A DNA stretch of 64,000 nucleotides from Enterococcus avium ATCC 14025 (GCF_000406965.1 NZ_KE136364.1:200110-264109), one strand, 5' to 3'. Positions 8,475-16,466 are shown, counted from the first letter of the stretch. The notes: generated by a model not told the origin, from the letters alone. A program made the numbers and translations.

Positions 8475-9074
8475 ATGTTAAGTTTATCGGCAACATTTGA
8501 AAAAAGTAATGGCAGAAAACATTCATGGCGGATGAAACATGCCAATCCAAATAAGACAGCGAAGGAAATTAAAACATCGCTAGAAAAATTGACGACGTTA
8601 GATATCTTTGAAAAGGATGGCGTTAATTTTTTTGAGAAGGTTATTACTGCAAAATTTATCGAAACAATTGAGACACCGATTTTCGATAAAAAAACTGACA
8701 CTCAATTAGAAAGTCCCAAAACGAAACCAGTAAACGAGCAAAGCCCCATAGATACTATTCAGGATCCGAAAGACCTGATTGTTCAGCAAGAACTAATCAA
8801 GCCTGGAATGCTTGAGCTGTTATTTGAGCTGCCCAAAGGAATCGAACCGCAAGCTATCTCTGAAAGCGAAGCAGCGTCCTTGATTATGGCAATGGTGCCA
8901 AAGGGCGGAACGGTGGAAGATTTTAGCGTCATTGAGGAGACACATCCAGTTAGGTTCCGACTGCTAGTTAAACTCGAGGAAGAGCCAGATTCCTTATCGG
9001 CAACTGCTGTGCCAACGAGAGGAAAGAAAAAACGCGGAAGGCTGATAGAACGGCTGCGAAAACGAAGGGAATAA
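8475..9074 (+). CDS. DUF2922-domain protein with a basic C-terminal tail
   Basis: A 199-residue protein. Residues 1-75 match the small DUF2922 fold (strand LSLSATFEKSNG, helix NPNKTAKEIKTSLEKLTTLDIF, strand AKFIETIETPIFD). A linker follows, then a second alpha/beta segment (about 110-175) and a strongly basic tail (RGKKKRGRLIERLRKRRE). DUF2922 proteins are usually only about 70 residues, so this is an extended version. No signal peptide. AGAGGTG lies upstream of the ATG. Co-transcribed with the unknown helical protein; function unknown. Confidence 0.7.
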   Translation: MLSLSATFEKSNGRKHSWRMKHANPNKTAKEIKTSLEKLTTLDIFEKDGVNFFEKVITAKFIETIETPIFDKKTDTQLESPKTKPVNEQSPIDTIQDPKDLIVQQELIKPGMLELLFELPKGIEPQAISESEAASLIMAMVPKGGTVEDFSVIEETHPVRFRLLVKLEEEPDSLSATAVPTRGKKKRGRLIERLRKRRE

Positions 9075-9115
9075 CAAAAAGGAAGTAAACCAAGTGATTC
9101 ACTTCCGTATGTTTA

Positions 9116-9681
9116 TTAAGAGTTCTTTTTGTAGCTGCTTAATCGACCGTTGTCATCCCAAGCACCGAAAAGCTGATTGGCTTTGGTGTTTGTCAGCAAT
9201 TTTTCCAAGCGTCGTTCGAATAGTTCGACATCTGCACCATAGCGTTGAATATTATCAATTTTGATTCGCTGATAAAGCTCTGGAAAGGCTGAAAAGTTTT
9301 GTTGGATTTCAGGATCTGCTTCGAGTGCCTGCATAATTCGCGGATCGATCACAAAACTTTCTGGAGACAAATCCGGTAAGGTTGCTCGAACTAGATCAGT
9401 CATCAAATCTAAATAGATTAAACGGCGAGCTCGTTCTTTATTCAGCTCGGTCCATTGGCTCTTTTTCGTCCTAGGTGAGAGCCGTTGCCCAATTTCCGTT
9501 TCGGAAAGCTTCTTTTTGGTACCGTCGATCCAGCCAAAGCAAAGAGCTTCCTCCACGAAGTCTAAATAGGTCAGGTTTGATTGCGATCAATCACAACCCA
9601 GCAATCTTTTGCACTTGCAGCATTTTCTTCTAACCAATCTCTCAGGTCTTGATGGTTCTGAGGTTTATATAGATTATTCAT
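9116..9681 (-). pseudogene. Frameshifted YdeI/OmpD-associated family gene
   Basis: The minus strand encodes a YdeI-family protein in two frames. The first part starts at an ATG at 9681 (MNNLYKPQNHQDLRDWLEE ... CWVVIDRNQT) and stops at a TGA near 9572. The second resumes in another frame with YLDFVEEALCFGWIDGTKKK, a hallmark of the family, and runs to 9116 through LSPRTKKSQWTELNKERARR and the C-terminal helical domain. Relatives have a few more residues between the two parts, so a small deletion rather than only one missing base is likely. The 146-residue downstream part could be made alone but would lack the N-terminus. YdeI-family proteins have been linked to envelope stress and bacteriocin tolerance. 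Confidence 0.75.
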
Positions 9682-9696
9682 TTCCAAACGCTTCAC

Positions 9697-10386
9697 CTAT
9701 TTTCTGTCTGACTTTAACGAACGAATACGTTCGCCAGCAGCGGGAAACTGATTTTGGATGATTTCCCACGTGTTCCCATTGTATTTTTCATAGGTATCAA
9801 AAACCAAAGGGAGACCATTTGCTGATTCGATTATAGCAGAATCCATCAGTTGAAAATGTAAATGCGGCTCAGTGGAATTTCCAGAATGTCCGACGTTGCC
9901 AAGATAGGTTCCTTCTGCAATGTGTTCTCCTTCTGAAATAGCAATTGAACCCTTTTGCAGATGACAGAAAGCAGCGTAGATACTGGCAGCTCGTTTGATG
10001 ACGATATAATTTCCAGCGATTGCCTCGAAGCCGTCTCGTTCTGGATCGAAAAAGAGGGAGTGGCGAATAGCGGTTGTTTGATCATGAAGCCATGAGGCTT
10101 TTTCGCCATCAGAGGTATTGTTTTTCACTGTGATGACCTCACCAGTAAAGGGCGCATAGACAGGCTGACCAAAGCAATAGTAGTTTTTTAAAGGAATCCC
10201 TCCTAACAGATAGTCGGCTGAATTAGCAGTATGTGAACGGTCATTCTTATCCTTTTGAATGAAATCAAAGGCATAGCGCAGTCCAAAACGATTCGTTCCA
10301 TGACTTGGAACCCGATCAGCTGGGCTTGTTTCAGTGTACCATTCACCACGGAGGGGAAAGGCAATCGTAGTTGCTTCGTTTGGCAT
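9697..10386 (-). CDS. M23 (LytM-type) peptidase-domain protein without signal peptide
   Basis: A 229-residue protein with LytM/M23 motifs: the first zinc-ligand region SHGTNRFGLRYAFDF and the C-terminal GHSGNSTEPHLHFQ containing the HxH pair. The region between is longer than in minimal M23 domains and includes PVYAPFTGEV and YIVIKR, typical beta strands. There is no signal peptide or membrane helix, so it may be cytosolic or released by lysis, or a non-canonical enzyme. The ATG at 10386 has AGAAGG seven bases upstream; an ATG at 10428 would add 14 residues but sits too close to its GAAGGA. An IS110 element lies about 135 bases upstream and could affect its promoter. Confidence 0.75.
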   Translation of the reverse strand: MPNEATTIAFPLRGEWYTETSPADRVPSHGTNRFGLRYAFDFIQKDKNDRSHTANSADYLLGGIPLKNYYCFGQPVYAPFTGEVITVKNNTSDGEKASWLHDQTTAIRHSLFFDPERDGFEAIAGNYIVIKRAASIYAAFCHLQKGSIAISEGEHIAEGTYLGNVGHSGNSTEPHLHFQLMDSAIIESANGLPLVFDTYEKYNGNTWEIIQNQFPAAGERIRSLKSDRK

Positions 10387-10520
10387 CACAAAACCTTCTC
10401 GTAATATATATTTTGAAGAAACTTTCATTCCTTCAATCGCCCTTAGGGGCTATTCCTAATATGTTTAAATAAAATAACGATTACTACTTGGATACTGTAG
10501 GATATTCCTGAATAATAAGT

Positions 10521-10781
10521 CTTGGAAAGGACTTACGGGAAGACGCTATCACCTTCTGCAGTTTTACTGCGACAGAAAGTCTGTGACCCGAACCGTTGGT
10601 ATAACCTCCAACACACTAGCTGAGTCCATTGACCTCTACCAATCCTAGTAGAGATTGGGTGGCTTAGAGGTTTAATGAATGAAACTCTATTATGCGAGGC
10701 TGTCGTTAGACAACGTGATTCTGGGATATCCCACAGTACCCAAGCAATTTCCGAATAATCAATGAAAGGAGGTCCTTCCAC
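10521..10781 (+). ncRNA. Candidate bridge (guide) RNA of the IS110 element
   Basis: IS110-group elements encode their guide RNA in the long non-coding left end, as here. The region folds into several hairpins (GCAGT/ACTGC, GTTGG/CCAAC, an ACCTCT/AGAGGT stem at 10632-10671, TGGGATATCCCA). AAGTCT at 10577-10582 equals the left flank plus CT core (10517-10522), and TCCAA at 10607-10611 can pair with TTGGA right of the element core. Further on, AATCCT at 10641-10646 equals the right end plus CT core (12051-12056). This order (target loop first, donor loop second) is that of the IS621 bridge RNA. A right-donor guide was not found. Short matches, so tentative. Confidence 0.5.
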
Positions 10782-12032
10782 ATGAAACTATTTGTCGGTT
10801 TAGACGTTAGTTCTGAAAAATTAGATGCTTGCTTTATGACAGACGATTCAACTTGCTCTGTTTTAAAAGAAGCATCTTATGGAAATAGTCAACTTGGCGC
10901 AAGCCAGATCAAAGAATACATTCTCGAATTTTCTCAAAAATTTGAGATAGAGAGCTTAGTGATTGGAATGGAGGCCACATCTTTATATAGCTTTCATCCA
11001 GCTATGTTTTTTAAAGAAGATCTTGAGTTAAATCAATTGAACCTTATGGTTTCAGTTGAACAACCAAATAAAATTAAAAAGTATCGTGATATTTTTGAAG
11101 AAAACAAAAACGATCAAATTGATGCTTTTTATATCGCTGACTATTTTCGCATCCAAAGGCAAGTCAACTCCATCATTAAAGAGGAAGAATACCTTGCCCT
11201 CCAACACTTAACTAGAACGCGTTATCAGCTAATTAAACAGCTGGTTCGTACAAAGCAACACTTTATCGAAAACATTTATTATAAATGCAACACGCTTTCT
11301 AAAGAACTAAAAGCAGAAGGTGGATCCGTTTTAAGTGCCACATTAGTAACTCTAATGACGGAAGATTACACAATGGACCAACTTGCCGAACTGTCATTAG
11401 AAGAGTTTGCGAACCTAATTCAAAAACTAGGGAAGTATCGTTTTAAAAATCCCGAAGGAATTGCAAAGGCAATTTCTAAAGCCATACGTAGTTCCTACCG
11501 GTTAGGAAAAGTCCATCAGGACTCTGTAGATATTGTTTTGGGTGTTCTAGCCAAAGAAATTCGTAGTCTTGAAAAGTTAATTAAAGACTTAGACAAAGCC
11601 ATTGACGATTTAGTCGTTGTGCTACCTGAATATCAATGTTTAACCAGTATTCCAGGAATCGGTCCTGTTTATGCTGCGGGTATACTCGCTGAAATTGGCC
11701 CTATCAATCGCTTTTCAGATGAAAGCAAATTGGCTAAATATGCCGGTTTATATTGGCGACAGAACCAATCAGGTAACTCTGAGTATGAAAATACTCCTAT
11801 GGCCAAACGAGGCAATCGTTATCTCCGTTATTATCTAGTTGAAGCCACCAACTCCGTAAGGAGATACGAGCCTGAGTACCATGCGTATTATAAGAAAAAA
11901 TACGCTGAAACACCCAAGCATAAACACAAACGAGCCATCGTACTAACCGCAAGAAAATTTACGCGTCTGGTGGATACGCTACTACGTAACCATCAACTCT
12001 ATATGCCACCAAGGAGCGTGATAGATAAATAA
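10782..12032 (+). CDS. IS110-family DEDD transposase
   Basis: A 416-residue transposase. The N-terminal RuvC-like DEDD domain has Asp8 (FVGLDVSS), Glu64 (IGMEATS), and Asp111 with Asp114 (KNDQIDAF). A coiled-coil region follows, and the C-terminal Tnp domain has the helix-hairpin-helix-like LTSIPGIGPVYAAGILAEIG, YAGL, and QSG with the probable catalytic Ser330 before KRGNRYLRYYLVEA. It is somewhat longer than IS621 transposase but complete, with AGGAGG seven to ten bases before the ATG, so the element may still be active. It acts with the guide RNA encoded in its leader. Confidence 0.93.
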   Translation: MKLFVGLDVSSEKLDACFMTDDSTCSVLKEASYGNSQLGASQIKEYILEFSQKFEIESLVIGMEATSLYSFHPAMFFKEDLELNQLNLMVSVEQPNKIKKYRDIFEENKNDQIDAFYIADYFRIQRQVNSIIKEEEYLALQHLTRTRYQLIKQLVRTKQHFIENIYYKCNTLSKELKAEGGSVLSATLVTLMTEDYTMDQLAELSLEEFANLIQKLGKYRFKNPEGIAKAISKAIRSSYRLGKVHQDSVDIVLGVLAKEIRSLEKLIKDLDKAIDDLVVVLPEYQCLTSIPGIGPVYAAGILAEIGPINRFSDESKLAKYAGLYWRQNQSGNSEYENTPMAKRGNRYLRYYLVEATNSVRRYEPEYHAYYKKKYAETPKHKHKRAIVLTARKFTRLVDTLLRNHQLYMPPRSVIDK

Positions 12033-12163
12033 CAGTATGTTATTGACGCTAATCCTTGGAAGTACCCGAAAAAATTTTTAATTTTGGTCGGGTTTAGTTC
12101 AGTGCGCTTCAAAAATTAACTACCTTTAAAAATCTTTTGAAAAATTATCTTGACTTATTACCA

Positions 12164-12256
12164 CTAGACTTTCTGCAGGGGGTTATTTTTTGTGCCTAAT
12201 TGTGAGAAAGACCAAAAAAACAAGAGACAACCAGCAAGAATCAGCACTTTTTTCAT
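12164..12256 (-). pseudogene. Fragment of a secreted or membrane protein gene downstream of TetR
   Basis: Seven bases after the TetR stop, an ATG at 12256 opens a 30-residue frame (MKKVLILAGCLLFFWSFSQL ... PLQKV) that looks like the hydrophobic start of an exported or membrane protein, with a possible lipobox (LAGC). It ends at a TAG at 12164. Adding one base in the C5 run would extend it by about 16 residues. TetR genes often precede a transporter gene; here only the start remains and the IS110 element begins about 100 bases further on, so truncation is likely. It could instead be a real tiny peptide. Confidence 0.4.
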
Positions 12257-12262
12257 TTCTAA

Positions 12263-12883
12263 TTACTCTTGATAAAAAACGCTTTTAAGGTCTTCTAAAT
12301 ACTGTGTTAGCTTATCGGTGATGGCTTGGTAATCAATCTGTTCAGGATTTGTATTTTTCAATCCATCCAAAATCTCATTAGTAAAGCCGATGTTTCCCCA
12401 AAGAATCAATTGCTTACAGCGATCCACATTAAGTCCTGTTCGGAATTTCGTTTCATCAATCCCTTCAAATAAATCCTTTTCACAAGAAGAATGCTGTCGT
12501 TTAGCTAGGTCAGCTACTTTTTGATTGATCATCTCAGAGTTTGTTTCAATCTTTACATTCGTAAAATCAAGAATCCAAGGGTTCCGTTTCATCAAGTCAA
12601 TTTGTAACATGTAAGAGTGCAGTAATCGATTAAAAACATCTTTTTCCTGCCAGTTCAATTTCGTCCAATAATCCTCAGCGATTGTCTTTTGGCAATAATC
12701 CAATAAGAGCGAAAACAACTCCTCTTTACTTTTTACATAGTGAAACATCAAGGCCTTCGACATTCCAGCCGCTTTTGCGATTCGATTCGTCGACGCTTCC
12801 TCATAGCCACGTTGGGAAAATTCCCGCAATCCTGCATTCAGAATTCGTTGAATCTTTGGATCAGTCGTATTGATTTCAGTCAA
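12263..12883 (-). CDS. TetR/AcrR family transcriptional regulator
   Basis: A 206-residue TetR-type repressor. The N-terminal helix-turn-helix is clear (IQRILNAGLREFSQRGYEEASTN, then RIAKAAGMSKALMFHYVKSKEELF). The C-terminal ligand domain is unremarkable. The TTG at 12883 is preferred because GGAA is about eight bases upstream; a GTG at 12892 overlaps the site. Two near-palindromic 11-bp boxes in its own promoter suggest autoregulation. Its original target is probably the gene now reduced to a fragment downstream. Confidence 0.85.
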   Translation of the reverse strand: MTEINTTDPKIQRILNAGLREFSQRGYEEASTNRIAKAAGMSKALMFHYVKSKEELFSLLLDYCQKTIAEDYWTKLNWQEKDVFNRLLHSYMLQIDLMKRNPWILDFTNVKIETNSEMINQKVADLAKRQHSSCEKDLFEGIDETKFRTGLNVDRCKQLILWGNIGFTNEILDGLKNTNPEQIDYQAITDKLTQYLEDLKSVFYQE

Positions 12884-12898
12884 AGCGCTCACTTCCTT

Positions 12899-12945
12899 AC
12901 CTAGTAGGTTAATTAGAGTGTAGCAGGATTTACCTACTAGGTCAA
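12899..12945 (-). promoter_or_regulatory. TetR promoter with two operator boxes
   Basis: On the minus strand TTGACC (12945-12940), a 17-bp spacer and TACACT (12922-12917) form a sigma-A promoter. ACCTAGTAGGT (12899-12909) and its exact reverse complement ACCTACTAGGT (12932-12942) flank the -10, 33 bp apart, about three helical turns. Both are palindromes apart from the central base, as expected for a TetR operator pair. Confidence 0.7.
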
Positions 12946-12948
12946 TTT

Positions 12949-12980
12949 GAAAAAACCAATAACCGAAATCGTTATTGGTT
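12949..12980 (-). terminator. Terminator of the PadR-AraC-VOC operon
   Basis: AACCAATAAC / GTTATTGGTT perfect 10-bp stem with a seven-base loop and a T run on the minus strand, just after the VOC gene. Confidence 0.85.
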
Positions 12981-12997
12981 CATAGAGAATTATTAAG

Positions 12998-13414
12998 CTA
13001 TTTCATCGCTGAAATGATCCAAGTCACGTCGTATTTATCCTTCACACAGCCGCTGATACTGCTGTCATCGGGTGGGGGATTGCTGGCGATTGCTGCGACA
13101 ACGGTTCCTTCATTGGATAGCTCCGAAAAGACCTCTCTAGCCATAGCCTCTTCAGGTAAATGGGCTTGGATAGCGACATTTCCATTTTTTACTATCGGTT
13201 CTGGATAATCTGCACCAGTGATGCCATCAAATTCGCTGATAGCAAGTCGCGCATGCATGACTTTGTTTTTTAGTTCTGTGGGAATTGGATAATTAGGATT
13301 TTCAGGCATCTCATCGTATTTAGACATGTGTTGAATGTTGCCATTGAAGAGTTGGGCATACCATAAAAATGCTTCTTCGCATGCCCCATTAAAACGGATA
13401 TAGGGTGAAAACAT
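12998..13414 (-). CDS. PhnB-like VOC (glyoxalase-fold) family protein
   Basis: A 138-residue PhnB-like protein of the vicinal oxygen chelate fold: FSPYIRFNGACEEAFLWYAQLFNG at the N-terminus, then MHARLAI, and the C-terminal GCVKDKYDVTWIISA typical of PhnB homologues. These bind small metabolites, often as uncharacterised enzymes or resistance proteins. The ATG at 13414 is 12 bases from AAGG; a TTG at 13423 is only three from it, so either is possible. It is the last gene of an operon with PadR and AraC regulators. Confidence 0.8.
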   Translation of the reverse strand: MFSPYIRFNGACEEAFLWYAQLFNGNIQHMSKYDEMPENPNYPIPTELKNKVMHARLAISEFDGITGADYPEPIVKNGNVAIQAHLPEEAMAREVFSELSNEGTVVAAIASNPPPDDSSISGCVKDKYDVTWIISAMK

Positions 13415-13454
13415 AAACTTCAACTACCTTTCTTCTTTACTTGAAAGTATACCT

Positions 13455-14270
13455 TTACAATTTATAGGGGTCATTGTAAAAAAGGGACATCGTTTCCATG
13501 TATTTCTTAGGAGTGATCCCATAGATTGCGGTGAAGTCATGGATAAAATGAGCATAGTCATGATGGCCGGTCTCCTCAAATAGCAAGGACATTTCGGGTT
13601 TGCTATGTAATAGATCAACAGCTCGCTTCATGCGGATGATTCGAGAACAGGTTTTAACCTTCGCTCCAGCATATTTCATAAATAAGCGATTCAATTGCTT
13701 TTCACTGTAATACGTTTCCTTTGCCAGATCCTTTACACGAACTGATCCATTGCTTTTAAGGAGTATTTCAAAAGCGATGCAAAACGCAGGATTCAATTCT
13801 ATTTGATTTATTTTTTCAAAGAAAATTTGATCCAATTTACTCGCCAATTCATGAATCGTTTTGGCAGTGTAATATGCTTCGGCTATTTGTTCAAACAATG
13901 CCTGATTTAAATCTGCAAAGAGAAATCCCTTGTCAGCCAGGTGATGCTGATCAATGTTCAGAAAAGGATAAAGTCCAGACGCATGAAACTCTACTAAAAA
14001 CATAAAATCAAATTGCCGCGCATAGTCAGCAATCATCGTTGGTTTTGTGTTTACACCTCGAAGACCTGCGGTAAATTGACCGTTTTGAAAGGTACACACA
14101 AGGGTTGAACTGATGGTGGGCAGAATTGTTTGCTGCGGATGCATTTTGCTAGGATCAGTAAAAGTATAATTGGCAATATAGGGTCGCAGTAATGGATGGG
14201 GAGAAAGGATAATCATATTGCCATTGATTGTTGAAAATGAACTCTTATAGATATTTTCTTTATTTAGCAT
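13455..14270 (-). CDS. AraC family transcriptional regulator
   Basis: A 271-residue protein. The N-terminal 150 residues are a beta-rich sensor region starting HPLLRPYIANYTF, like the DUF6597 domain common in AraC proteins. The C-terminal part has two helix-turn-helix units (VKDLAKETYYSEKQLNRLFMKYAG and LLFEETGHHDYAHFIHDFTAIYG) ending ITPKKYMETM. The ATG at 14270 has GGAGG eight bases upstream. It lies 24 bases after the PadR gene and 40 before the VOC gene, so it probably responds to the same signal; ligand unknown. Confidence 0.85.
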   Translation of the reverse strand: MLNKENIYKSSFSTINGNMIILSPHPLLRPYIANYTFTDPSKMHPQQTILPTISSTLVCTFQNGQFTAGLRGVNTKPTMIADYARQFDFMFLVEFHASGLYPFLNIDQHHLADKGFLFADLNQALFEQIAEAYYTAKTIHELASKLDQIFFEKINQIELNPAFCIAFEILLKSNGSVRVKDLAKETYYSEKQLNRLFMKYAGAKVKTCSRIIRMKRAVDLLHSKPEMSLLFEETGHHDYAHFIHDFTAIYGITPKKYMETMSLFYNDPYKL

Positions 14271-14294
14271 AGATAGGTCCTCCGATTATTATCC

Positions 14295-14819
14295 TCAAAA
14301 TCCTTTCTTCACAGTAACAATCCATTCCTCAATGGCCTTAATTAAAAGTAACTGCTGATGCATCACAGCTTTTCCAGTGGCAGGAATATCTGATTCAGCC
14401 TTGTTGGTTAGAAGGCTTTCTTCCAAGGTTGCTTTCATTTTTTGTACATTAGCCTCAATGATACTGATGCAGGCCTTTTGATCTGCGGGGGAGAGACTGT
14501 CGAGGTTGAGAATCACGGCATTGAAATCTAGAAAAATATTGATAGGGCGAGCAGCGATCCCCAGCATTAATTTCTCGAATTCAGTCTTGCCTTTTTTGGT
14601 TAATGAGTAGACGGCTTTTTCAGGCATCTTTCCATTTTTCTTCAGGGTGCTTTTGACGTAGCCTTGTTTTTCCAGCTGCAGCATCTTTTTATAGATTGTT
14701 GGCGTACTGACTTTTACCCATTGAGAAATGTTGCGGTATTCAATAAGTTTTTGGATATCATAGGCACTGAGAGATTCTTTTTTTAGAATTCCCAGAACAA
14801 TCAAATCAATCGTTCGCAT
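14295..14819 (-). CDS. PadR family transcriptional regulator
   Basis: A 174-residue PadR protein: winged helix MRTIDLIVLGILKKESLSAYD ... VSTPTIYKKMLQLEKQGYV ... AVYSLTKKGKTEFEKLM, followed by a helical dimerisation domain. The ATG at 14819 has GAAGGG seven bases upstream; the reading frame is open further upstream (to 14891) but that part crosses the operator and lacks a ribosome site. It heads the PadR-AraC-VOC operon, and a 9-bp perfect inverted repeat upstream is its probable operator. Confidence 0.85.
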   Translation of the reverse strand: MRTIDLIVLGILKKESLSAYDIQKLIEYRNISQWVKVSTPTIYKKMLQLEKQGYVKSTLKKNGKMPEKAVYSLTKKGKTEFEKLMLGIAARPINIFLDFNAVILNLDSLSPADQKACISIIEANVQKMKATLEESLLTNKAESDIPATGKAVMHQQLLLIKAIEEWIVTVKKGF

Positions 14820-14867
14820 CGCTAAACCCTTCTTTCTATCCAGTTTTCTATTTAATCTATCTACGAG

Positions 14868-14890
14868 TGATAGTAGAACGACTACTATCA
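14868..14890. promoter_or_regulatory. Perfect inverted repeat upstream of padR
   Basis: TGATAGTAG / CTACTATCA, nine-base arms with a five-base centre (AACGA), 49 bases before the PadR start. A further TATAGTAG half-site follows at 14893-14900. Likely the PadR autoregulatory operator. Confidence 0.65.
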
Positions 14891-15220
14891 TTTATAGTAG
14901 TTTGTTTTTGTTGTCATGTCAAATCTCGTTGACAGTAGACGAGACTATCTATCAAAACGACAAGTTGGATTATTTAGACAAGAGGGGGAAGGTGACCGCA
15001 GAGTTTTCTCATTGTTACGAATAATCAATTTTTTAACAGATTAACAAGTTCCTGGGGGTAACCCAAATCCTTTTCAGTATATAATCTAGGTGTACAGAAG
15101 GATAGATTTGTACTGATTTATTCTTAAAGGCAAAAGCATTCGCTGAATGATTGACGGCATTTGAATCAAACGACTTTTTTGGACAATTATTATTTTGGAA
15201 TGGGTAAGGAGGAAAAGGAT

Positions 15221-15361
15221 ATGCGTACAAAAGTATTGGCCCGTCAAAGAGGATGGGACCTTCGGCAGTCATTACGGGAGAAAATAGGAATTATTGTTTT
15301 TGGCTCATTTATTTTAGCAGCTGCTAATTTGCTGTGTATCGTGCTTCTTGTATTGCTGTAA
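15221..15361 (+). CDS. Small single-helix membrane protein
   Basis: A 46-residue protein: basic amphipathic N-terminus (MRTKVLARQRGWDLRQSLREK) and one membrane helix (about residues 23-45) ending in LLVLL. AAGGAGG lies eight bases before the ATG. The frame is open further upstream to 15161, without a ribosome site. A TATAAT at 15080-15085 may be its -10. It has its own terminator, which argues that it is real. Function unknown. Confidence 0.6.
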   Translation: MRTKVLARQRGWDLRQSLREKIGIIVFGSFILAAANLLCIVLLVLL

Positions 15362-15411
15362 CGTTGTTTATTTTAGTAACAATCCGTCTAGCTACTCAAC
15401 CTTATTAAAAA

Positions 15412-15449
15412 AAAGCGGCGCCTCTTTTGAAATGAAGAGGCGCCGCTTT
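15412..15449. terminator. Strong bidirectional terminator
   Basis: AAAGCGGCGCCTCTT / AAGAGGCGCCGCTTT, 15-bp perfect stem, eight-base loop, T/A runs on both sides; shared by the small membrane gene (plus) and the DUF916 gene (minus). Confidence 0.92.
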
Positions 15450-15452
15450 CTT

Positions 15453-16466
15453 TTATTTTCCATCTATTTTCTTCTTCAAGTTCCTGTTTCGGTTATACAT
15501 GAAGATTACGACGGCTAGTAATAGGATGATCACGGCGATCCCTGCCCAGATCCAAGGTGTTGTCGTGTCCTTTTCAAGTGAAACATCTTGAACATTGTAA
15601 GCCTTGGCTTTTTCTTGATTTATGGTGAAGGTTGGACTGCCGGTCCATTTTTGTTCTCCGGAGCGTACAGTCATTTTGACGGTATAGGTTCCTGGAGAAA
15701 ACTCCGTATTGTCCATTTGAATCAAGAAGGGCATGCGTGAACTTGGTGCTAAGGTTAACTTTTCTTTCTTGTCTTTGGTGAGAGTTTTGCCATCTTTTTC
15801 GACTTGATAATCAATGGCTGTATTTTTGACGTAGGTTGATTTTTCATTGTCAACAGTCACGGTCACTGCATTGCGGTGATTGACCTGAAGGGCATTTGCT
15901 TGGGCGATTTTCAAATCTGGTTTTACTTCGTCCGTCTTATTTTGCAGTAGGACGGCGATCTCTCGTGAAAACACATTTTTGATATTGCCTTCGACTTTTT
16001 CGGTTGAAATTTGTTCGATGTAAAGGCCGCCAGCTAAGACTCCCTCAAATTCTTTGTCTGGCATCTTTACATCCAAATGAATATCCTTTGATTCCTTTGG
16101 TGCTAAATCAATAGCTCGATCACTGAGCTTGACGTAGTCGTTGATATTGGGACCGAAATCACTCTCATCTTCATTCATCCCGGAGTATTCAACGACACCC
16201 AGACTATTAGTGACCGCACGATTAAAGGCGGCCTTCAACTTGATCGGCTGCTCTGTCCGATTAGTTAAGGTAACTGTTAGTCGCTCGGTTTCATTTGGTT
16301 GGTACTGTAAATCGTAGTAAAGCTGTTCTTTTCCGATTTGATGCTCTGATGGGTGAATCACCGCATCAAAGCTATCCAATGACTCTCCATGAGCGACAAC
16401 TGGTAAAAATGAAAAGGCTAGTACGAGGAACAGTCCTCGAATCAATGAAATGGGCTGCTTTAACAT
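15453..16466 (-). CDS. WxL-associated DUF916/DUF3324 cell-surface protein
   Basis: A 337-residue protein with a signal peptide (residues 1-28, cut near VAHGES), a peptidoglycan-binding DUF916 domain (about 30-150; YDLQYQPNETERLTVTLTNRT), a DUF3324 host-binding domain (about 160-285), and a C-terminal membrane helix (about 305-325) with a basic stop-transfer tail. In WxL operons this protein binds peptidoglycan and WxL partners. GGAG precedes the ATG by nine bases. It is the last gene of the minus-strand WxL operon, separated from the WxL gene by 157 bases that contain a large RNA hairpin. Confidence 0.9.
   Translation of the reverse strand: MLKQPISLIRGLFLVLAFSFLPVVAHGESLDSFDAVIHPSEHQIGKEQLYYDLQYQPNETERLTVTLTNRTEQPIKLKAAFNRAVTNSLGVVEYSGMNEDESDFGPNINDYVKLSDRAIDLAPKESKDIHLDVKMPDKEFEGVLAGGLYIEQISTEKVEGNIKNVFSREIAVLLQNKTDEVKPDLKIAQANALQVNHRNAVTVTVDNEKSTYVKNTAIDYQVEKDGKTLTKDKKEKLTLAPSSRMPFLIQMDNTEFSPGTYTVKMTVRSGEQKWTGSPTFTINQEKAKAYNVQDVSLEKDTTTPWIWAGIAVIILLLAVVIFMYNRNRNLKKKIDGK

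Larger units (their letters stand above)
10521..12061 (+). mobile_element. IS110-family insertion sequence
   Basis: A single DEDD transposase gene with a 260-base structured 5' leader and a very short 3' end. The proposed limits come from CTTGGAA, present at 10521-10527 and again at 12055-12061, as expected for IS110 elements that recombine at a short shared core and leave no terminal inverted repeats. The true core may be only the CT of each copy. The element sits between the M23 peptidase promoter and a degraded end of a TetR operon. Confidence 0.7.

Noticed and set aside
9075-9115. Short GGAAGT/ACTTCC inverted repeat between the DUF2922 gene and the YdeI pseudogene as terminator
   Set aside because: Only six base pairs with a long loop and no T run.
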